Of a DNA stretch of 64,000 nucleotides, positions 33,759 through 42,566 are shown piece by piece. The position numbers were made by a program, and so were the translations under genes. Every line of letters begins with the position of its first letter. Within the stretch, counting starts at the first letter, position 1. Location: NCBI GenBank assembly GCA_900770635.1, contig CAAGLB010000078.1:69278-133277 (forward strand). Direction: 5' to 3'. The DNA is from an uncultured Alistipes sp. GTDB taxonomy: Bacteria > Bacteroidota > Bacteroidia > Bacteroidales > Rikenellaceae. The notes beneath the pieces are model-generated. The model was given only the letters and a program-made list of their open reading frames with translations. It ran no database searches and was not told the origin of the DNA.

Positions 33759-35708
33759 ATGGCTACTGAAAAATTGAACCTTACGGCTCCCGAGGAGCTT
33801 GTCGGCAATGTTGCCGAAGATGCGCAGACGACTTCTACGATCACTACCGAGACATCAACAACCGAGGCTCTTGATGCCGAACATCCCCACACTCAGTCGA
33901 TGGGTGCCGAGTTTGCCGACGAGGAGGCAGCACTTGCCGCCGACGCAGCAGGACTACACATTGGCGACGAGACAAGCGAGGAAGAGGAGGCACAGCCCAC
34001 AACAAACGACGACATCTCGGGACTCGACGAGGCAGAGCTCGTAGCACTCTTCGCCTCGAAGATTGAGTCGGAGCCAGTGCAGACTTTGCGTTCAACAGTT
34101 GAGGCCATAAAAATAGCATTCTACAAGCAGCACCGTGCAAAGGTGGAGGCCGAGAAGAAAGCCTTTATCGAGGCAGGTGGATCGGAGGAGGCATTCACCC
34201 CATCGGAGGATGCTTTCGAGCAGCGCTTCAAGGAGCTGTTCGCAATATATCGTGAGCAGCGTGACAAGCATATTGCCGAGATGGAGGCAGCAAAGGAGGA
34301 GAACCTCAAAATAAAGCTTCAGATTATCGACGAGCTCAAGGAGTTGGTAAACTCTGACGAGACAATGACAACCACATTCACCCGTTTCCGTGAGTTGCAG
34401 ACACGCTGGAAGGAGACAGGCCTTGTGCCACAGCAGAATGTGAAGGACTTGTGGGAGACATACAACCTCCATGTAGAGAACTTCTACAACTTCATAAAGA
34501 TAAACAAGGAGCTTCGTGACCTCGACCTTAAGAAGAACTACGAGATAAAGCTATCGCTCTGCGAGCAGGCTGAGGCTCTCACCCTCGACAGCCAGATTGT
34601 CGAGTCGTTCCGCAAACTACAGAAGCTTCACGACGAGTGGCGTGAGACAGGCCCTGTGGCTATCGAGTTCAAGGAGACTCTATGGGAGCGCTTCAAGGAG
34701 GCATCGAGCCGCATCAACAAGCGCCACCAGGAGTATTTCGAGGGCATCAAGGCTGAGCAGACCAAGAACCTCGCACTCAAGAGCGAGCTCTGCGAGAAGG
34801 TGGAGGCATTCACCCAGCAGTCGACACTATCACGCAAGGAGTGGAACAAGCTTAGCGACGAGTTGCTCGAGATACAGAAGATTTGGAAGACCATAGGCTA
34901 TGCTCCAAAGAGGGACAACAACCGCATATATGAGCGTTTCCGTGCTGCATGCGACAAGTTCTTCGAGCTTAAACGTGAGTTCTACGCTGGCGTAAAGACC
35001 GAGATGGAGCACAACCTATCGCTCAAAGAGGAGTTGTGCGCCCAGGCCGAGGCATTGTCTGTATCGGAGGATTGGAAGCATGCCACAGACGAGCTTATCG
35101 CCCTTCAGGCAAAGTGGAAACAGGTGGGCCCTGTAGCACGTCGCCACTCAGATGCTATATGGAAGCGTTTCCGTGCTGCATGCGACAAGTTCTTCGAGCG
35201 CAAGGCAGCACACTTCTCGACTATCGACTCGGAGCACGAGGAGAACCTCAAACTCAAGCAGGCACTCTTGGAGGAGATGCGTGCAGCAGATGTTAAGGCT
35301 GGTGGCTTCGACCTTATCAAGGAGTTCCAGCGCCGCTGGAGTCAGATTGGCTTTGTGCCTATCAAGCACAAGGATGCTTTGCAGAAGGAGTACAAAACTA
35401 TTGTCGACTCGATGTTTGGCGTACTTCGCTCATCGGAGCGTGACCGCTCGATGAACCGCTTTAAGGAGCGTGTGCAAAACATGAAGAGTGGTCAGCAGCT
35501 ACGCTCGGAGCGTGAGAAGCTATTCAACAAGGTGCGTCAGATGGAGCAAGACATTGCTACATTGGAGAACAACATAGGCTTCTTCTCGAAGTCGAAGAAT
35601 GCCGATGCACTCATCGCTGACGTGCGTGAGAAGATTGAGCGCACAAAGCGTGACATGCAGCAGGTGATCGAGAAGATTAAGCTCATCGACCAGCAGGAGA
35701 ACAACTAA
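33759..35708 (+). CDS. DUF349 coiled-coil protein
   Basis: A 649-residue acidic, highly charged, mostly helical protein. After a disordered N-terminal ~90 residues rich in Glu/Thr come repeated ~70-residue DUF349 modules. Each contains variants of WKETGLVPQQNVKDLWETY, WRETGPVAIEFKETLWERF, WKQVGPVARRHSDAIWKRF and FRAACDKFFE. A coiled coil forms the C-terminus. Members are common in Bacteroidota; function is not established. It precedes pyrG by 41 bp and probably shares its transcript. Confidence 0.8.
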   Translation: MATEKLNLTAPEELVGNVAEDAQTTSTITTETSTTEALDAEHPHTQSMGAEFADEEAALAADAAGLHIGDETSEEEEAQPTTNDDISGLDEAELVALFASKIESEPVQTLRSTVEAIKIAFYKQHRAKVEAEKKAFIEAGGSEEAFTPSEDAFEQRFKELFAIYREQRDKHIAEMEAAKEENLKIKLQIIDELKELVNSDETMTTTFTRFRELQTRWKETGLVPQQNVKDLWETYNLHVENFYNFIKINKELRDLDLKKNYEIKLSLCEQAEALTLDSQIVESFRKLQKLHDEWRETGPVAIEFKETLWERFKEASSRINKRHQEYFEGIKAEQTKNLALKSELCEKVEAFTQQSTLSRKEWNKLSDELLEIQKIWKTIGYAPKRDNNRIYERFRAACDKFFELKREFYAGVKTEMEHNLSLKEELCAQAEALSVSEDWKHATDELIALQAKWKQVGPVARRHSDAIWKRFRAACDKFFERKAAHFSTIDSEHEENLKLKQALLEEMRAADVKAGGFDLIKEFQRRWSQIGFVPIKHKDALQKEYKTIVDSMFGVLRSSERDRSMNRFKERVQNMKSGQQLRSEREKLFNKVRQMEQDIATLENNIGFFSKSKNADALIADVREKIERTKRDMQQVIEKIKLIDQQENN

Positions 35709-35749
35709 CGAAATTACGACTAACAAAGAAGCACAAAAACATAGATGTT

Positions 35750-37375
35750 ATGAAACTATCTAAACCAAAGTACATTTTCGTGACTGGAGGCGTTGCCTCG
35801 TCATTGGGCAAGGGCATTATCTCTGCATCAATAGCACGCCTACTTCAGGCTCGTGGCTACTCGGTAACAATCCAGAAGCTCGATCCATACATCAATGTTG
35901 ACCCAGGTACGCTCAACCCCTATGAGCATGGCGAGTGCTATGTAACTGAGGATGGCACCGAGACCGACCTTGATTTGGGCCACTATGAGCGTTTTACCTC
36001 GATACAGACAACAAAGAACAACAACGTTACCACAGGTAAGATCTATCAGTGTGTAATCGACAAGGAGCGTAGCGGTGAGTTCTTGGGTAAGACCGTGCAG
36101 GTTATCCCTCACATCACCGACGAGATTAAGCGTCGTGTGCAGCTACTTGGCGCAACAAAGAAGTACGACGTTATCATCACCGAGATTGGTGGTACTGTAG
36201 GTGATATCGAGTCGTTGCCATTCATCGAGTCAGTACGTCAGCTTCGCTATCAGCTTGGCTACCAGAACACCGTGTTGGTGCACCTAACGCTCATTCCTTA
36301 CATGGCAGCATCGGGCGAGCTTAAGACAAAGCCTACACAGCACTCTGTAAAGGAGCTCTTGTCATATGGTCTTCAGCCAGACATCCTCGTACTCCGCTCG
36401 GAGCACGTTCTTAGCGCCGACATTCGTCGCAAGGTAGCCTTGTTCTGCAACGTAGCACCTGAGGCTGTTGTCGAGTCTATCGACGTGCCTACCATTTATG
36501 AGGTGCCTTTGCGCATGCACGCACAGAACCTCGATGGCGTATTGCTCGAGAAGCTCGGCTTGGAGTCGGAGCAGGAGCCAGACATGACAGAGTGGGAGGC
36601 ATTTGTTGAGCGCATCAAGAACCCTAAGAGCGTCGTAGATATCGCCTTGGTGGGTAAGTACACCGAGCTTCCTGATGCCTACAAATCAATCAGCGAGTCG
36701 TTCATTCACGCAGGTGCTGTAAACGAGGTTAAGGTTAAGCTCCACTACGTGAACTCGGAGCGTCTAACGATAGACAACGTAAACGACTATCTCGGCAAGA
36801 TGTCAGCAGTGATGGTTGCCCCAGGCTTCGGTAATCGTGGTATCGAGGGTAAGTTGGTTGCTGTGCGCTATGCTCGTGAGAATAATGTTCCATTCTTCGG
36901 CATCTGCCTCGGTATGCAGTGCGCCGTTATCGAGTACGCACGCAATGTCCTCGGCTGGGCTGACGCTAACTCGAGCGAGATGGCTCAGACAAAGCATGCT
37001 GTAATCGACCTCATGGAGGAGCAGAAGAAGGTTACAGCCAAGGGTGGCACAATGCGTCTTGGTGGCTATCCTTGTCACCTCGCTAAGGGCTCACGTGTAG
37101 AGGAGGCTTACGGCACTCAGGATATCGTTGAGCGTCACCGCCACCGCTACGAGTTCAACAGCTCGTTCCTTGCCGACTTCGAGGCTGCAGGCATGAAGGC
37201 TGTGGGCTTGAACCCTGACACAGGCCTTGTTGAGGTTGTCGAGGTTCCAGCACACCGTTGGTTTGTGGGTACTCAGTATCACCCTGAGTATCACTCAACA
37301 GCAGCTAACCCACACCCATTGTTCGTGCGTTTTGTGAAGGAGGCATTGGCATATCGTGACGAGAACAACAAATAA
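35750..37375 (+). CDS. pyrG: CTP synthase
   Basis: A 541-residue two-domain enzyme. The synthetase domain opens with FVTGGVASSLGKGIISASIA and includes the KLDPYINVDPGTLNPYEHGE segment. The glutaminase domain has the nucleophile motif FGICLGMQCAV and the C-terminal HPEYHS. It aminates UTP to CTP using glutamine. It lies between the DUF349 gene and yidC, with a 49-bp gap to yidC, an arrangement I regard as common in Bacteroidales. Confidence 0.97.
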   Translation: MKLSKPKYIFVTGGVASSLGKGIISASIARLLQARGYSVTIQKLDPYINVDPGTLNPYEHGECYVTEDGTETDLDLGHYERFTSIQTTKNNNVTTGKIYQCVIDKERSGEFLGKTVQVIPHITDEIKRRVQLLGATKKYDVIITEIGGTVGDIESLPFIESVRQLRYQLGYQNTVLVHLTLIPYMAASGELKTKPTQHSVKELLSYGLQPDILVLRSEHVLSADIRRKVALFCNVAPEAVVESIDVPTIYEVPLRMHAQNLDGVLLEKLGLESEQEPDMTEWEAFVERIKNPKSVVDIALVGKYTELPDAYKSISESFIHAGAVNEVKVKLHYVNSERLTIDNVNDYLGKMSAVMVAPGFGNRGIEGKLVAVRYARENNVPFFGICLGMQCAVIEYARNVLGWADANSSEMAQTKHAVIDLMEEQKKVTAKGGTMRLGGYPCHLAKGSRVEEAYGTQDIVERHRHRYEFNSSFLADFEAAGMKAVGLNPDTGLVEVVEVPAHRWFVGTQYHPEYHSTAANPHPLFVRFVKEALAYRDENNK

Positions 37376-37424
37376 GAGAACAAAATACTCAATAATTCAT
37401 AAAACTAAAGAGGTAAAAAATTAG

Positions 37425-39350
37425 ATGGATAAGAAGACGATTATTGGCCTTGTGCTGATGGTAGCAGTATTTGTCGGTTTCTCGTTCTACGAGAGCAAGC
37501 AAGCCGCAAAATACGACGAGTGGAAGAAGGGCCAAATTGAGATGCAGAGGGCTCTTGAGGAGCAGCAGAAGCAGGAGCGTATGGCAGAGGCTCAGCTAAG
37601 CCCCGAGAAGCGTGCCGAGCGTGACTCGCTGGAGCTTGTGCGATTGACAAATGCCGAGCTCTACAAATATGGAGCAGAGCTCAAGGCTGCACGTGACGCT
37701 AAGGGCGAAGTGTTTAGCGTAGAGAATGACGTTATCAAGGTAGACTTCTCGACTAAGGGCGGTAAGATTGCCAACGTAACACTTCTCGACACACGCTATA
37801 CACGCTATGCCGATGGCGAGCGCAACGAGCAGGTGGAGATGATGCAGCCCGAGCATGAGGCATTTGGCATCGAGCTTAAGTCGAAGATGGAGAATAGCAC
37901 ATTCTCGAGCGACGAGTTTACGTTCGACGTCGAGCAGCTCACGACAGAGGATGCTAAGGTTGTGCGCATGACACTTAACATGGCTGCGGATAGCTCGCTT
38001 ACCTATGTATATAAGATATACACCACAGGTAACCCAAGCCGTGACTATCTCATCGACTTCGACATCGTGCAGAACAACATAGCAAGCTACCTTAGCTCGA
38101 GCGAGGAGCTAAAGCTAAGATGGGCAAGCCGCACAAACAAGAATGAGCGTAGCTACCAGATGGAGAACCTCGCAACCAACATCGTCTACTTCGAGGAGGG
38201 CGACATGGAGACTTTCGACGCTTCGGGCGAGAAGGAGAGGTTGGAGAACATCAGCTGGTTGGCCTACAAGCAGCAGTATTTCACCTCAGCATTTATCTCG
38301 TCAGAGCCTTTTGCTGCCGATGCCGAGTTTAAGAACTCGACAAAGGAGGGCCAGGACTTTATGAAGGCCTTTACTTCGACAATAAGTCTGCCTATAAGCA
38401 AGGATAAGTCGACATACAACTTTGCCTTCTACTACGGTCCTAACGACCTTAAGGTGATGGAGGATGTTGAGTTTGGTGGCGAGAATGCACATATCGACGA
38501 GATCATACCTCTTGGTGGCTGGCTTATCGGCTGGGTAAACCGCTACGGTACTGTGCCTATCTTCCAGTGGCTCAGCAATCATGGCTTGGGCTTCGGCCTT
38601 ATAATCCTCATTCTCACAATCCTCGTGAAGCTCGTCATCTTGCCGCTCACCTATAAGAGCTACATGTCAACAGCTAAGATGCGTGCTATACGTCCCGAGA
38701 TGGAGGAGATTGCTAAGAAGTATCCAAAACCTGACGATGCCATGAAGAAGCAGCAGGCTACGATGGAGCTATACCAGAAGGCGGGTATCAACCCTATGGG
38801 TGGCTGTCTACCATTGCTCATCCAGATGCCTATCTTGTGGGCGATGTTCCGCTTCTTCCCAGCAAGTATCGAGCTTCGTGGCGAGGGCTTCTTGTGGGCT
38901 AACGACCTGTCGTCATACGATAGCGTGCTACAGTTGCCTTTCAACATCCCATTCTATGGCGACCACGTGAGCTTGTTCGCCTTGCTCATGGCTGTGGCAT
39001 TGTTCGGCTACTCGTTCCTTAGCTACAACCAGCAGGCAGCAACAACAGCAGGACAGCCAGGCGCTGGCATGATGAAGTTTATGATGGTCTACTTCATGCC
39101 ACTCATGATGCTCTGCTTCATGAATAGCTACTCGGCAGGTTTGTGCTACTACTACTTCCTCTCGCAGATGTTCACCATGATTATCATGTGGGCTATCCGC
39201 CGCACAGTGGACGACGAGAAGGTGCGTGCTAAGCTCTTGGCACACAAGCCCAAGAAGAAGTCACGCTTCCAGGAGCGCTACGAGGAGGCTTTGCGACAGC
39301 AGCAAGACCAGATAACAATCAATCGTGAGCAGCGCCGCCAGAAGCGATAA
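37425..39350 (+). CDS. yidC: Membrane protein insertase YidC
   Basis: A 641-residue insertase of the long Gram-negative type. A first transmembrane helix lies at residues about 5-22. A periplasmic beta-domain runs to about 360, and the conserved insertase domain (about 375-600) has four to five further helices, with NPMGGCLPLLIQMPILWAMF. The C-terminus is basic (KPKKKSRFQERYEE). It inserts and folds inner-membrane proteins, alone or with Sec. A terminator follows 8 bp after the stop. Confidence 0.95.
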   Translation: MDKKTIIGLVLMVAVFVGFSFYESKQAAKYDEWKKGQIEMQRALEEQQKQERMAEAQLSPEKRAERDSLELVRLTNAELYKYGAELKAARDAKGEVFSVENDVIKVDFSTKGGKIANVTLLDTRYTRYADGERNEQVEMMQPEHEAFGIELKSKMENSTFSSDEFTFDVEQLTTEDAKVVRMTLNMAADSSLTYVYKIYTTGNPSRDYLIDFDIVQNNIASYLSSSEELKLRWASRTNKNERSYQMENLATNIVYFEEGDMETFDASGEKERLENISWLAYKQQYFTSAFISSEPFAADAEFKNSTKEGQDFMKAFTSTISLPISKDKSTYNFAFYYGPNDLKVMEDVEFGGENAHIDEIIPLGGWLIGWVNRYGTVPIFQWLSNHGLGFGLIILILTILVKLVILPLTYKSYMSTAKMRAIRPEMEEIAKKYPKPDDAMKKQQATMELYQKAGINPMGGCLPLLIQMPILWAMFRFFPASIELRGEGFLWANDLSSYDSVLQLPFNIPFYGDHVSLFALLMAVALFGYSFLSYNQQAATTAGQPGAGMMKFMMVYFMPLMMLCFMNSYSAGLCYYYFLSQMFTMIIMWAIRRTVDDEKVRAKLLAHKPKKKSRFQERYEEALRQQQDQITINREQRRQKR

Positions 39351-39358
39351 AAAGATTG

Positions 39359-39387
39359 GGTGTTCCGTACGGGACACCTAATTTTTT
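39359..39387 (+). terminator. yidC terminator
   Basis: An 8-bp stem (GGTGTTCC with GGGACACC, one T-G pair) with a GTAC loop is followed by TAATTTTTTT. Confidence 0.8.
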
Positions 39388-39422
39388 TATAAGGGACTGC
39401 ATAGTAGCTGGTTTATATCGTA

Positions 39423-39589
39423 TGTCATTCTGAACGTAGTGAAGAATCTCTCAGCCGGAGAGAGTAGGTATCATGGGTAGAGTGGGGATGATGGGTAAAA
39501 TAGGTAACGAAACTACCTATAGTACCCTATATACCCACTAATACCCATATTACACCCTGCAAGATGTTTCGCATACGCTCAACATGACA
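39423..39589. repeat. 167-bp palindromic repeat with CATTCTGAACG-type ends
   Basis: The left end TGTCATTCTGAACGTAG continues with TGAAGAATCTC. The right end, read on the opposite strand, is TGTCATGTTGAGCGTATG then CGAAACATCTT. The ends are imperfect inverted repeats. The middle is made of TACCC/GGGTA-rich short palindromes. This end sequence resembles a dispersed repeat I have seen in other Bacteroidota genomes. Confidence 0.6.
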
Positions 39590-39616
39590 GTCCAATTAGA
39601 CTTATCATCGGAAATT

Positions 39617-39679
39617 AATTTTTGATTAGAAGGTAGTAGATACAACGCTCGACAAAAATCCCGACGATGGGCTGTACTC
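39617..39679 (-). repeat. Outer half of an older stop-codon element
   Basis: A 63-bp left half only (AATTTTTGATTAGAAGG through GATGGGCTGTACT), cut exactly at the apex. Its arm type (AGATACAACGCTCG) matches the copies at buk and at the response regulator, not the complete copy beside it. Confidence 0.75.
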
Positions 39680-39680
39680 T

Positions 39681-39809
39681 AATTTTTGATTAGAAGTGTG
39701 CCGAGTGCTACACTCGGCAAAAATGGTGACGATAGGTAGTACTGAAGTACGTCCCATTGTCACCATTTTTTGTTAGGGGCCGCAATCGACCACTTATCAT
39801 CAAAAATTA
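39681..39809 (-). repeat. Stop-codon palindromic element, copy H (at the S24 repressor)
   Basis: A 129-bp copy. The end arms are AATTTTTGATTAG on the left and TAATTTTTGATGATAAG on the opposite strand; both differ from other copies but still match each other. The inner stem pairs AAAAATGGTGAC with GTCACCATTTTT. The last TTA (39807-39809) is the repressor stop codon. Confidence 0.85.
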
Positions 39810-40487
39810 CCCAATGGTGTGCATGCGGACAGAGGCTTTAATTAAAGCTATGGCACGTATGCGGCTGATCTCAACCTCCTTGTCAGCATGATGCTGATTC
39901 TGGCTTACGAGCTTGACATAGCCTTCGTGCTCGGACTTCTGAACATACTTAACAGTGATATACTCCTCGCCATCAATCTCGATGGAGAGAAGATACATGT
40001 CGCCCCAAAAGACATCACGAACATCGCTAAGCTGCTTATACAGAATAATATCGCCACTCTTGAGCAGCGGATACATCGAGTCGCCCTGAACATATATCGC
40101 ACCATCGCACTTTGGCAAGTTAGGGATGTGGATGAAGTTGGCAGGGGTAATCTCGCTCTTAGCATCGAATATCGGCACAAGGCCCGCAGTACCCTCAATC
40201 GAGTAGAGAGGCACGCTCTGCAACGGCAGCGACTTGTCGGTGCGGTGGATGTAGGCCGTCATATCGGGCTCGGCGTTAAACATCTTTCCCTCACCCGAAT
40301 CCAACCAATCTGGGTTAATGTTCAAGTCTTGAACAAGGATGTTTTTGTTTCGCTGCGACAACCCAGCCTTACCTGTTTCGATCATCGAGAGTGCAGCCTT
40401 GCCAATGCCAAGTCGCTGAGCGAGTTGATCTTGAGTCATATTCAACTGCTTTCGCATAAGTCGAACACGCATTCCGACAGTTTCCAT
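39807..40487 (-). CDS. Phage-type repressor: XRE helix-turn-helix + S24 (LexA/CI-like) peptidase
   Basis: A 226-residue protein. Residues about 5-62 are a helix-turn-helix (MTQDQLAQRLGIGKAALSMI). The C-terminal half is an S24 autoprotease with Ser137 (VQGDSMYPLLKSGD) and Lys180 (YITVKYV), and a likely Ala-Gly cleavage bond at 101-102 (EGTAGLVP). This is the layout of CI-type repressors that self-cleave on RecA activation. It is divergent from a small ORF and a terminase gene, so it may control them from the shared 135-bp region. Its stop codon is the end of a palindromic element. Confidence 0.85.
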   Translation of the reverse strand: METVGMRVRLMRKQLNMTQDQLAQRLGIGKAALSMIETGKAGLSQRNKNILVQDLNINPDWLDSGEGKMFNAEPDMTAYIHRTDKSLPLQSVPLYSIEGTAGLVPIFDAKSEITPANFIHIPNLPKCDGAIYVQGDSMYPLLKSGDIILYKQLSDVRDVFWGDMYLLSIEIDGEEYITVKYVQKSEHEGYVKLVSQNQHHADKEVEISRIRAIALIKASVRMHTIG

Positions 40488-40622
40488 ATAAAAAGATTTG
40501 ATATTAAATTTTTGTACTAAACTATTGACAAATCAAGTTATTGAACGTATATTTGTACCACAAAGTTAAGCAATTTATTTTAAATTCCAATAATTTTATA
40601 ACAAATTTACAAATAATCAACA
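40488..40622. promoter_or_regulatory. Divergent control region of the S24 repressor
   Basis: On the plus strand, TTGACA (40525-40530) and TATATT(TG) (40548-40555) are 17 bp apart, a good promoter towards the small ORF. TTTGTAC occurs twice (40511-40517 and 40552-40558), the second overlapping that promoter, so these are candidate operator half-sites. No clear minus-strand -7 box is seen. Confidence 0.4.
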
Positions 40623-40913
40623 ATGTACGAAGTTTCTCATCAACTATATCTTGAAGTATGGCAAAGATTGATGGACGAGATTGCAGGTCGTGAGTTCTTT
40701 GCTGGAAACGTAAGCGTGGTGGCGGGCAACGTAGACTGCAAGCTCACATGCACGCTCATCGTGGGCTACGACCAACTAAACGACGCAGGGTGCTCGGGAA
40801 GCATAGCATCGAAGATTACGCCCGTATGGTGGGAGTTTCACACCACCGAGGGCAACGAGGAGATGATCAACGACTTCTCGTTTCGAGAGATGTGCCAAGC
40901 AGCAGCCATCTAG
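40623..40913 (+). CDS. Small hypothetical protein next to repressor and terminase
   Basis: A 96-residue acidic protein of mixed predicted structure (LYLEVWQRLMDEIAG, then CKLTCTLIVGYDQL and ITPVWWEFHTTEGNEEMIND). It has no signal peptide and no motif I recognise. It is preceded by a good promoter and faces away from the repressor gene, so it is probably the first gene under that repressor. Function unknown. Confidence 0.6.
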   Translation: MYEVSHQLYLEVWQRLMDEIAGREFFAGNVSVVAGNVDCKLTCTLIVGYDQLNDAGCSGSIASKITPVWWEFHTTEGNEEMINDFSFREMCQAAAI

Positions 40914-41029
40914 CCCACCATCTTAAAAGGAGTTTGGCCCGTTCCCACCCCAAAGCGATGCCTTAGCCAAACTATAACATGGTGCCACACCGTCAGCATC
41001 GTGACGTGCACCACTAAACCCTACATCCA

Positions 41030-42460
41030 ATGAACAATTTAGAACATTTAGGTGCGGAGTTCAGCTTCACGGACTTCGCACTAAGGGTATATCCCTTTCT
41101 TGAACTTAGCGAGTTTCATCGCACCTACTACCGAATACTGGAGGCATACGCACATGGGCGAATACGCAAGCTCATAGTTTCTGTGCCACCACAACATGGC
41201 AAGAGCGTGGGGGCTACAACCCTACTGCCTGCCTACATGCTTGGCCTCAACCCCGACATGCGCATAGCTATAGCCTCGTACTCGGGAACATTAGCCTCGA
41301 AATTTAACCGCCGTGTACAGCGAATAATAGAGTCGAGGGAGTATGCCGAGATATTTCCCGACACAACCATCAAGCAGGGCACAAAGCCACTGGGATACAT
41401 ACGCACCTCGGACGAGGTGGAGATTGTCGGCCACAAGGGCGAGCTGCTGTCGGTAGGCCGTGAAGGCTCGCTCACGGGCAACCGTGTAGACTGCTTCATT
41501 CTCGACGACCTATACAAAGATGCTATGGAGGCGCAGTCGCCTGTGGTGAGAGAGAACTGCTGGGAGTGGTACACCTCGGTGGTGCGCACACGCATGCACA
41601 ACACCTCACGTGAGCTTATAGTCTTCACACGCTGGCACGAGGAGGACCTCATAGGCAAGCTTATGGAGACAGAGCGTGTGCGGCCACTAACATCGTTCGC
41701 CGACATTGACAAGGTGGAGGATGACGAGTGGCTATACCTCAACTTCGAGGCTTTGAAGTCGTCGCCCGCAACCGAGATAGACCCACGCAGCGAGGGCGAG
41801 GCGCTATGGCCCGAGCAACACAGCAAGCAGCTGCTAATGACCAAACGTAGGCTCGATCCCCAGCGCTTCGAGGCGATGTATCAGGGACACCCTGCCTCGC
41901 ACGAGGGGCTGCTCTATGGCAACAACTTTCAGGTGTACGATACCCTGCCGCACGACATAATCAAGCGTAGCTGCTACACCGACACAGCAGACACGGGCGA
42001 GGACTACCTATGCTCGGTAGCCTACTCGGTAGATACCGATGGCGTGATATACCTTAGCGATGTGGTATATACACAAGAGCCCATGGAGATTAGCGAGAAG
42101 CTCGTTGCGGCGATGCTCGTCATGAACGACACACGCATAGCATACGTCGAGAGCAACAATGGCGGTCGAGGCTTTGCCCGTGCCTTACAGCGTCAAGTAC
42201 CAAACACCAAGGTAGAGTGGTTTCATCAGAGTGGCAACAAGGAGGCACGCATATTGTCGAACTCGGCAACGGTGCTCCACACCCTACGCATGCCTAAGGG
42301 GTGGCATCTGTTGTGGCCCGAGTTCTACGCCCACCTGACCACCTTCAAACGACTCATCAGGGCCAACACCCACGACGATGCTGCCGACGCCATAACGGGC
42401 ATTATAGAACGTGAGGTGGGTAGCACAAAGCCAAGATGGCAGAGGGCAAAGTTCTTGTAA
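41030..42460 (+). CDS. Phage terminase large subunit (lone copy)
   Basis: A 476-residue TerL. The ATPase domain has Walker A at residues 52-59 (VPPQHGKS) and Walker B at 156-160 (FILDD). The C-terminal RNase-H-like nuclease domain keeps the acidic residues in the YTDTADTGEDY and HDDAADAITGI segments. It would package phage DNA into a prohead, but no portal, capsid, protease or tail genes follow; a terminator and a peptidase gene come next. It appears intact, so it is either a prophage relic or a gene retained for another use. Confidence 0.85.
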   Translation: MNNLEHLGAEFSFTDFALRVYPFLELSEFHRTYYRILEAYAHGRIRKLIVSVPPQHGKSVGATTLLPAYMLGLNPDMRIAIASYSGTLASKFNRRVQRIIESREYAEIFPDTTIKQGTKPLGYIRTSDEVEIVGHKGELLSVGREGSLTGNRVDCFILDDLYKDAMEAQSPVVRENCWEWYTSVVRTRMHNTSRELIVFTRWHEEDLIGKLMETERVRPLTSFADIDKVEDDEWLYLNFEALKSSPATEIDPRSEGEALWPEQHSKQLLMTKRRLDPQRFEAMYQGHPASHEGLLYGNNFQVYDTLPHDIIKRSCYTDTADTGEDYLCSVAYSVDTDGVIYLSDVVYTQEPMEISEKLVAAMLVMNDTRIAYVESNNGGRGFARALQRQVPNTKVEWFHQSGNKEARILSNSATVLHTLRMPKGWHLLWPEFYAHLTTFKRLIRANTHDDAADAITGIIEREVGSTKPRWQRAKFL

Positions 42461-42510
42461 GCAAACAGACAAGGAGGGTCAAGAGCATCGGCCACCACAC
42501 GACAGAAAAA

Positions 42511-42544
42511 GGGCCTGTACAACCGACAAGGGTTGGACAGGCCC
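42511..42544. terminator. Bidirectional terminator between terL and the DPP-IV gene
   Basis: A 14-bp stem (GGGCCTGTACAACC with GGTTGGACAGGCCC, one mismatch) around GACAAG lies between convergent genes. On the minus strand it is followed by a T run (TTTTTCTG). Confidence 0.8.
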
Positions 42545-42566
42545 ATAGGTAGCAATATGCTAAATA

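Larger units (their letters stand above)
39351..39806. other. Non-coding repeat-filled gap between yidC and the S24 repressor
   Basis: The 456-bp gap holds, in order, the yidC terminator, a 167-bp palindromic repeat with CATTCTGAACG-type arms, the outer half of a stop-codon element, and one complete stop-codon element. I see no gene. Confidence 0.7.
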
